Assembly (NCBI GenBank): GCA_021732945.1
Contig: JAKFWB010000143.1
Location: 1 to 9,973 of the forward strand
From: Porphyrobacter sp.
Lineage (GTDB): Bacteria; Pseudomonadota; Alphaproteobacteria; Sphingomonadales; Sphingomonadaceae
Reading direction: 5' to 3'
Length of the DNA stretch: 9,973 nt
The notes beneath the pieces were generated by a model. It searched no databases. It had not been told where the DNA came from and saw nothing but the letters and a program-made list of their open reading frames with translations. The number at the start of each line of letters is the position of its first letter. The first letter of the stretch is position 1. Below, piece after piece: positions 6,140 through 9,973 of the stretch. The position numbers and the translations under genes were made by a program.

Positions 6140-6216
6140 GCCCACCCCCTACCCCTCCCGCAAGCGGGAGGGGAGCGAGACTTGCCAGCTTGCTGGCTAG
6201 CCGCAGCGGGGTGGGC
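6140..6216. repeat. Multi-stem palindromic intergenic element (REP-like)
   Basis: Three nested perfect inverted repeats fill this gap. The outer arms are GCCCACCCC (6140-6148) and GGGGTGGGC (6208-6216). Inside lie CCCCTCCCGC/GCGGGAGGGG (6152-6161 and 6164-6173, AA between) and GCCAGC/GCTGGC (6184-6189 and 6192-6197, TT between). The transcript could fold as a three-way, cloverleaf-like structure. It lies downstream of the clpA stop and upstream of the exonuclease start on the same strand, so it may end or protect the clpA message. There is no T-tract. From memory, similar arrays recur between genes in Sphingomonadales genomes; copy number here cannot be seen. Confidence 0.75.
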
Positions 6217-6233
6217 TGCCGAGGTCTGCGCCC

Positions 6234-8591
6234 TCAGCCCTCGTCCGCTTCCGGCGCGGGCTTCTTGGCTGGTGCCTTCTTTGCAGCAGGCTTTTTCTTC
6301 ACCATCTTCACCTTCGGCGGGGCGGGGGTCATTTCGAAGTTCGGCTTGCCATCCTTGATACTGACATGGACCTCGCCGCCGCCGGCCAGCTTTCCGAACA
6401 GCAATTCTTCGGCGAGCGGCTGCTTGATCTTGTCCTGAATCAAGCGGCTCATCGGGCGGGCGCCGTAGAGCTTGTCATAGCCCTTGTCGCCGAGCCAGCT
6501 GCGGGCATCGGTGTCGAACTGGATATGGACGTTCTGTTCGGCCAGCTGCAATTCCAGCTGGAGAATGAACTTGTCGACGACGCGCGCCACGATGCTCTTG
6601 CCGAGATAGGCGAAGGGCACGATCGCATCGAGCCGGTTGCGGAATTCGGGGGTGAACATCTTGTTCACCGCCTCGGTCCCGGCATCGGCCTTTGACACGT
6701 CGCCAAAGCCGATCCCGCTGCGCGCCATGTCCGATGCGCCAGCATTGGTGGTCATGATCAGCACCACATTGCGGAAATCGACCGTCTTGCCGTGGTGATC
6801 GGTCAGGCGGCCATTATCCATCACCTGCAAAAGGATGTTGAACAGGTCAGGGTGGGCCTTTTCGATTTCGTCGAGCAGCAGCACGCAATGCGGGTTCTGG
6901 TCGATGGCATCGGTCAGCAATCCGCCCTGATCGTAGCCGACATAGCCCGGGGGCGCGCCGATCAGGCGGGAGACGCTGTGACGCTCCATATACTCCGACA
7001 TGTCGAAGCGCTTGAGCTCGATCCCCATGATGCTGGCAAGCTGGCGCGCGACTTCGGTCTTGCCGACGCCGGTGGGTCCGGAGAACAGGAACGAGCCAAT
7101 CGGCTTGTCCGGATCGCGCAGGCCCGCACGCGACAGCTTCATGGCTGTGGCGAGGCGGGTAATCGCCTCATCCTGCCCGAACACCACGTGCTTCAGATCA
7201 CGTTCGAGGTTTTCGAGCGCCTTCTTGTCGTCCTTCGACACGGACTTGGGCGGGATGCGCGCCATCGTCGCGATCACCTGTTCGATCTCGCGCGCGGTGA
7301 TCACCTTCTTGCGGCGGCTCGGCGGGACGAGCATCTGCATCGCGCCGACTTCATCGATCACATCGATCGCCTTGTCGGGCAGCTTACGATCATTGATGTA
7401 ACGCGCGGACAGTTCGACCGCGGTCTTGATCGCATCGGGGGTGTATTTCACCTTGTGGTGATCTTCGAAGGCCGACCGCAGACCCTTGAGGATCGCGATG
7501 GTATCCTCGATGGTCGGCTCGTTCACATCGATCTTCTGGAACCGACGCAGCAGCGCGCGGTCCTTTTCGAAGTGGTTGCGGAATTCCTTGTAAGTGGTCG
7601 ATCCGATGCAGCGGATCGCCCCGCTCGACAGCGCGGGCTTGAGCAAGTTCGACGCATCCATCGCCCCGCCGCTGGTTGCGCCAGCGCCGATCACGGTGTG
7701 GATCTCGTCGATGAACAGCACTGCGTGCGGCATTGCCTCAAGCTCGGTAACGACCTGCTTCAGCCGCTCTTCAAAATCACCGCGATAGCGGGTGCCCGCC
7801 AGCAGCGCGCCCATATCGAGCGAATAGATCACCGCCGGCAGCAGCACTTCGGGCACGTTGCCCTCAACGATCTTGCGCGCCAGCCCTTCGGCAATCGCGG
7901 TCTTCCCGACGCCGGGATCGCCGACATAGAGCGGGTTGTTCTTGGAACGGCGGCACAGGATCTGGATCGTGCGATCGACCTCAGGTCCGCGCCCGATCAG
8001 CGGATCGATCTTGCCGGCTTCGGCCCGGGCGTTGAGGTTGACGGTGAACTGATCAAGCGCGGTTTCCTTCTTGTTGCCTGCGTTGTCTTTGGTCTGCGCC
8101 GGTTCGTCGGCCTTGTCCGCGCCAGCCGGATTCTTGGGTTCAATCTGGCGGCCGCCCTTGCCGATGCCGTGGCTGATGAAGCTGACCGCATCCAGTCGGC
8201 TCATATCCTGCTGCTGGAGGAAATAGACAGCGTAGCTATCGCGTTCCGAAAACAGCGCGACCAGCACATTGGCGCCGGTCACGGTATCCTTGCCTGAAGA
8301 CTGGACGTGAAGGATAGCGCGCTGGATCACCCGCTGGAAGCCTGCGGTGGGCTGCGGATCAGCTCCGTCTTCTGATTTAAGCGATTGATACTCCTGATCA
8401 AGATACTGTTTTACCACCTCCCCCAGCTCAGCCAGATCGACGCCGCAGGCGGCCATCACGGCGGCGGCATCCTCATCATCGATCAGTGCCAGCAGCAGGT
8501 GTTCAAGCGTGGCATATTCGTGCCGACGTTCAGACGCGTTGCCGAGCGCATTGTGCAGCGTGCGTTCGAGGTTCTGGGCGAAGCTGGGCAT
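6234..8591 (-). CDS. clpA: ATP-dependent Clp protease ATP-binding subunit ClpA
   Basis: This encodes 785 residues, slightly longer than E. coli ClpA (758). ClpA is the AAA+ unfoldase that feeds substrates, including ClpS-delivered N-end-rule proteins, into ClpP in the cytosol. The order is the double Clp N-domain (1-145), a charged linker (about 146-180), the first AAA+ module with Walker A GDPGVGKT (224-231) and Walker B LFIDE (292-296), then the second with GPTGVGKT (505-512) and LLLDE (571-575), and the C-terminal Clp D2-small domain. The ClpP-contacting loop is Ile-Gly-Phe-Gly at 627-630, where E. coli has Ile-Gly-Leu. The last 25 residues form a Lys/Ala/Pro-rich tail. GAGG lies five bases before the ATG. 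No clpS gene is adjacent, although clpS often precedes clpA. Confidence 0.97.
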   Translation of the reverse strand: MPSFAQNLERTLHNALGNASERRHEYATLEHLLLALIDDEDAAAVMAACGVDLAELGEVVKQYLDQEYQSLKSEDGADPQPTAGFQRVIQRAILHVQSSGKDTVTGANVLVALFSERDSYAVYFLQQQDMSRLDAVSFISHGIGKGGRQIEPKNPAGADKADEPAQTKDNAGNKKETALDQFTVNLNARAEAGKIDPLIGRGPEVDRTIQILCRRSKNNPLYVGDPGVGKTAIAEGLARKIVEGNVPEVLLPAVIYSLDMGALLAGTRYRGDFEERLKQVVTELEAMPHAVLFIDEIHTVIGAGATSGGAMDASNLLKPALSSGAIRCIGSTTYKEFRNHFEKDRALLRRFQKIDVNEPTIEDTIAILKGLRSAFEDHHKVKYTPDAIKTAVELSARYINDRKLPDKAIDVIDEVGAMQMLVPPSRRKKVITAREIEQVIATMARIPPKSVSKDDKKALENLERDLKHVVFGQDEAITRLATAMKLSRAGLRDPDKPIGSFLFSGPTGVGKTEVARQLASIMGIELKRFDMSEYMERHSVSRLIGAPPGYVGYDQGGLLTDAIDQNPHCVLLLDEIEKAHPDLFNILLQVMDNGRLTDHHGKTVDFRNVVLIMTTNAGASDMARSGIGFGDVSKADAGTEAVNKMFTPEFRNRLDAIVPFAYLGKSIVARVVDKFILQLELQLAEQNVHIQFDTDARSWLGDKGYDKLYGARPMSRLIQDKIKQPLAEELLFGKLAGGGEVHVSIKDGKPNFEMTPAPPKVKMVKKKPAAKKAPAKKPAPEADEG

Positions 8592-8626
8592 GGGGGCCTC
8601 TATCTGCGAGCGGTGGTTGCTCGTGG

Positions 8627-8654
8627 CGAATGAGCGGAGAGCGCCATTTTCAAG
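8627..8654 (-). promoter_or_regulatory. Candidate heat-shock (RpoH-type) promoter of clpA
   Basis: Read on the - strand, CTTGAAA (8654-8648) is a perfect match to the RpoH -35. It is followed after 13 bases by CTCATTCG (8634-8627), a partial match to the RpoH -10. It lies 36-63 bases upstream of the clpA ATG in the 130-base gap between DUF1192 and clpA, where a promoter is needed. The -10 is imperfect and no other strong sigma70 pair was found. Confidence 0.35.
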
Positions 8655-8721
8655 CTATATGGGCAGGGGTGTTGGAATTGCGAACCCCATGTCAGGAATA
8701 GAACGGGGCAGCGCGCAAATT

Positions 8722-8925
8722 TCATCCCCCGCCTTTCCCGAACAGTGCATCGGCGGCCGCGCGGTGGGCCGCAGCCTTGTCCCGATGCGCGATGACTCGC
8801 TGGATTTCAGTCTCCAGCAGCGCAATCCGCTCACCCAGTTCGGACTGCGAGTAGGGCGCGAGATCTTCCGCAGCGAGGCGACTCGCAGCATCGCCTTTGG
8901 GCCTTGGGCGATCAGGTTCTTCCAT
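8722..8925 (-). CDS. DUF1192 family small protein
   Basis: This encodes 67 residues, typical of DUF1192 (about 60-70). The N-terminus is charged and proline-rich (MEEPDRPRPKGDA). Then comes the family core: a short DLAPYSQSELGERIALLETEIQRV stretch (21-44) that looks like a helix or short coiled coil, and the conserved ending in which HRAAADALFGK matches the usual R-AAD-x-FFK. It is small and cytosolic, and its function is unknown. In related genomes it commonly sits beside a quinone oxidoreductase, as here. I chose the ATG at 8925; an in-frame TTG at 8943 would add six residues (with two cysteines) not typical of the family. No Shine-Dalgarno sequence is visible upstream. Confidence 0.85.
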   Translation of the reverse strand: MEEPDRPRPKGDAASRLAAEDLAPYSQSELGERIALLETEIQRVIAHRDKAAAHRAAADALFGKGGG

Positions 8926-8933
8926 TGGGGCGC

Positions 8934-8963
8934 AGCATCGCAAGCCAAGCGGCTTGCTGTCAA
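8934..8963 (-). promoter_or_regulatory. Candidate promoter of the DUF1192 gene
   Basis: On the - strand, a perfect -35 TTGACA (8963-8958) is followed after 18 bases by a weak -10 GATGCT (8939-8934, three of six matches). The predicted start point falls about two bases before the ATG at 8925. The message would therefore be nearly leaderless, in keeping with the missing ribosome site. Confidence 0.4.
8940..8957. repeat. Perfect 7-bp inverted repeat filling a promoter spacer
   Basis: GCAAGCC (8940-8946) and GGCTTGC (8951-8957) flank AAGC. The 18-base unit coincides exactly with the spacer of the candidate DUF1192 promoter and abuts a candidate promoter for the divergent oxidoreductase gene. This position suits a regulator-binding site acting on one or both genes. 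Confidence 0.45.
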
Positions 8964-8982
8964 TCGGAGAGACGGTTATTCG
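8954..8982 (+). promoter_or_regulatory. Candidate promoter of the quinone oxidoreductase gene
   Basis: TTGCTG (8954-8959), a 17-base spacer and TATTCG (8977-8982) form a moderate sigma70-like pair about 60 bases upstream of the ATG at 9043. Its -35 overlaps that of the divergent DUF1192 candidate promoter. Confidence 0.3.
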
Positions 8983-9042
8983 CGCAACCTTCGTGGTTAA
9001 TTCCGCGTGGGTTGATCGGGGCTGGCTCAGGGGACGGTGGAC

Positions 9043-9912
9043 ATGATTGCAGAAAATGGGCCGGATTTACCCGAAAACATGCGGGCAATCGGGTTCGATG
9101 CGCCGGGCGGGCCTGATGTCTTGCGACTGGAAACCGTGCCGCTGCCGCGCCTGCGCCCTGATGATGTGCTGATCCGCGTCGCCTATGCCGGAGTCAATCG
9201 TCCGGATTGCCTGCAACGTGCGGGCGCCTATCCACCGCCGCCCGGTGCCTCGCCGCTATTGGGGCTGGAGGTCTCGGGCGACATCGTCGCTGTCGGCACT
9301 GAAGTCCCGCACGAGATGATCGGGCAATTCGTCGCCGCGCTCACCCCCGGCGGCGGCTATGCCGAATATTGCGCCGCGCATTGGCAGCACTGCTTGGCCG
9401 TCCCCGAAGGGATGCTGCTGGCCGAGGCCGCCGCGCTGCCCGAAACGCTGTTCACCGTGTGGCACAACCTGTTCGAACGCGGGCTGGCGCGCGATGGCGA
9501 GACCGTGCTGATCCACGGCGGCACCAGCGGCATCGGTACGATGGCGATCATGCTGGCCAAGGCCTTCGCGATGCAGGTGATCGTCACCTGCGGCGATGCG
9601 GCCAAATGCGCCGCTGCCGCCCGGATCGGCGCAGACCTAGCGATCAATTACCGCGAGCAGGATTTTGTCGAGGCGGTGATGGCCCATACCGGCAGTAAGG
9701 GTGTCAACATCGTGCTCGACATGGTGTCTGGCGATTATGTCGCGCGCAACCTCAAATGCCTTGCTGAAGATGGCCGCCATGTCACCATCGCGGTGCTGGG
9801 CGGGGTCAAGGCTGACCTCAATATGGCGGCGGTGATGATGCGGCGGCTGACGCTGACCGGATCGACCCTGCGCCCGCGATCCGACGCGTTCAAATCCGCA
9901 CTCGCCGATTAA
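9043..9912 (+). CDS. NAD(P)H-quinone oxidoreductase (PIG3 type), cut short by in-frame TAA
   Basis: This is a zinc-free medium-chain dehydrogenase/reductase of the PIG3 quinone oxidoreductase type, which reduces quinones with NAD(P)H in the cytosol. The N-terminal GroES-like domain includes AYAGVNRPDCLQRAG (about 48-62) and LLGLEVSGDIVAVG. The Rossmann domain follows, with HGGTSGIGTMAI (158-169) binding the dinucleotide and GADLAINYREQDF after it. Only 289 residues are encoded before the TAA at 9910-9912, against about 325-335 normally. The ATG at 9043 was chosen because GGGGACGGTGG precedes it; GTG 9037 and ATG 9079 are alternatives. The frame resumes at once after the stop, so the gene is either a recent pseudogene or carries an assembly error. 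If translated as is, it lacks the C-terminal part of the catalytic domain. Confidence 0.85.
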   Translation: MIAENGPDLPENMRAIGFDAPGGPDVLRLETVPLPRLRPDDVLIRVAYAGVNRPDCLQRAGAYPPPPGASPLLGLEVSGDIVAVGTEVPHEMIGQFVAALTPGGGYAEYCAAHWQHCLAVPEGMLLAEAAALPETLFTVWHNLFERGLARDGETVLIHGGTSGIGTMAIMLAKAFAMQVIVTCGDAAKCAAAARIGADLAINYREQDFVEAVMAHTGSKGVNIVLDMVSGDYVARNLKCLAEDGRHVTIAVLGGVKADLNMAAVMMRRLTLTGSTLRPRSDAFKSALAD

Positions 9913-9973
9913 ATCGCCGATAATGCCTGGCCGCTGTTCGCCGATGGGGAGCTTGCGCCGGTGATGGACATGA
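9913..9973 (+). pseudogene. Continuation of the quinone oxidoreductase frame beyond the stop
   Basis: In the same frame as the upstream gene this reads IADNAWPLFADGELAPVMDM, matching the family's C-terminal pattern in which a WPL helix is followed by a Gly-x-(Ile/Leu)-APV strand. It supports one codon changed to TAA (GAA is the likely original) rather than a natural end. The window ends before the true stop. Confidence 0.65.

Noticed and set aside
6792..8297. 501-codon open frame on the + strand opposite clpA
   Set aside because: It lies wholly inside clpA, whose domains are unmistakable. The translated product is rich in His, Arg, Gly and Gln with no family motifs, as expected for the antisense of a GC-rich gene.
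8665..8688. Weak inverted repeat GGGGT...ACCCC between DUF1192 and clpA as a terminator
   Set aside because: The arms are only five bases, the loop is 12 or more bases and no T-tract follows on either strand.
1..9973. Stop-codon recoding as an explanation for the in-frame TAG and TAA
   Set aside because: TAG, TAA and TGA all end other genes in the window normally (DUF1275 with TAG, gamma-CA and the exported protein with TAA, the rest with TGA). I see no recoding structure beside either codon.

Overview
The window is GC-rich chromosomal DNA, most likely from an alphaproteobacterium of the Sphingomonadales (Erythrobacteraceae-like). This rests on the gene families present: a DUF1192 protein next to a quinone oxidoreductase, a ligase-associated exonuclease with the cisplatin-type ATP-dependent ligase, and an alphaproteobacterial-type ClpA. 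A multi-stem intergenic palindrome of the kind I recall from these genomes also fits. The assignment is from family knowledge, not from a search. I see no phage, transposase, CRISPR array, tRNA or rRNA.

Positions 1-1853 (+ strand) hold a tight run of three tandem GNAT acetyltransferase genes followed by a gamma-class carbonic anhydrase-like gene. Each start codon overlaps the preceding stop (ATGA, ATGA, GTGA). The first GNAT is cut by the window edge and carries an in-frame TAG at 39-41. Facing it on the - strand (3006-1850) is a pair coupled by a TGATG overlap: a DUF1993 protein, then a DUF1275/YoaK-type membrane protein. The carbonic anhydrase and DUF1275 genes converge so closely that their stop codons share bases. 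The pair has a candidate promoter with a perfect inverted repeat over its -10 region.

Positions 3059-6094 hold a DNA-repair module on the - strand: a metallo-beta-lactamase/beta-CASP exonuclease and an ATP-dependent DNA ligase. In many bacteria these form one operon. Here an oppositely oriented gene for a small exported protein (4756-5064) lies between them. The helicase and PdeM phosphoesterase often found with this pair are not in the window.

Positions 6140-8925 (- strand) hold a REP-like palindromic element, clpA (the AAA+ unfoldase of the ClpAP protease, with a Lys/Ala/Pro-rich tail) and a small DUF1192 protein. From 9043 (+ strand) runs a PIG3-type NAD(P)H-quinone oxidoreductase, divergent from DUF1192. 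It is interrupted by an in-frame TAA at 9910-9912, although the same frame goes on encoding family-like residues to the window end.

Most of the window is conserved housekeeping or accessory genes. The points most worth checking are the two in-frame nonsense codons in otherwise well-conserved frames, the multi-stem repeat at 6140-6216, the split exonuclease-ligase pair, and the palindromes inside two candidate promoters. I found no convincing new multi-gene system.
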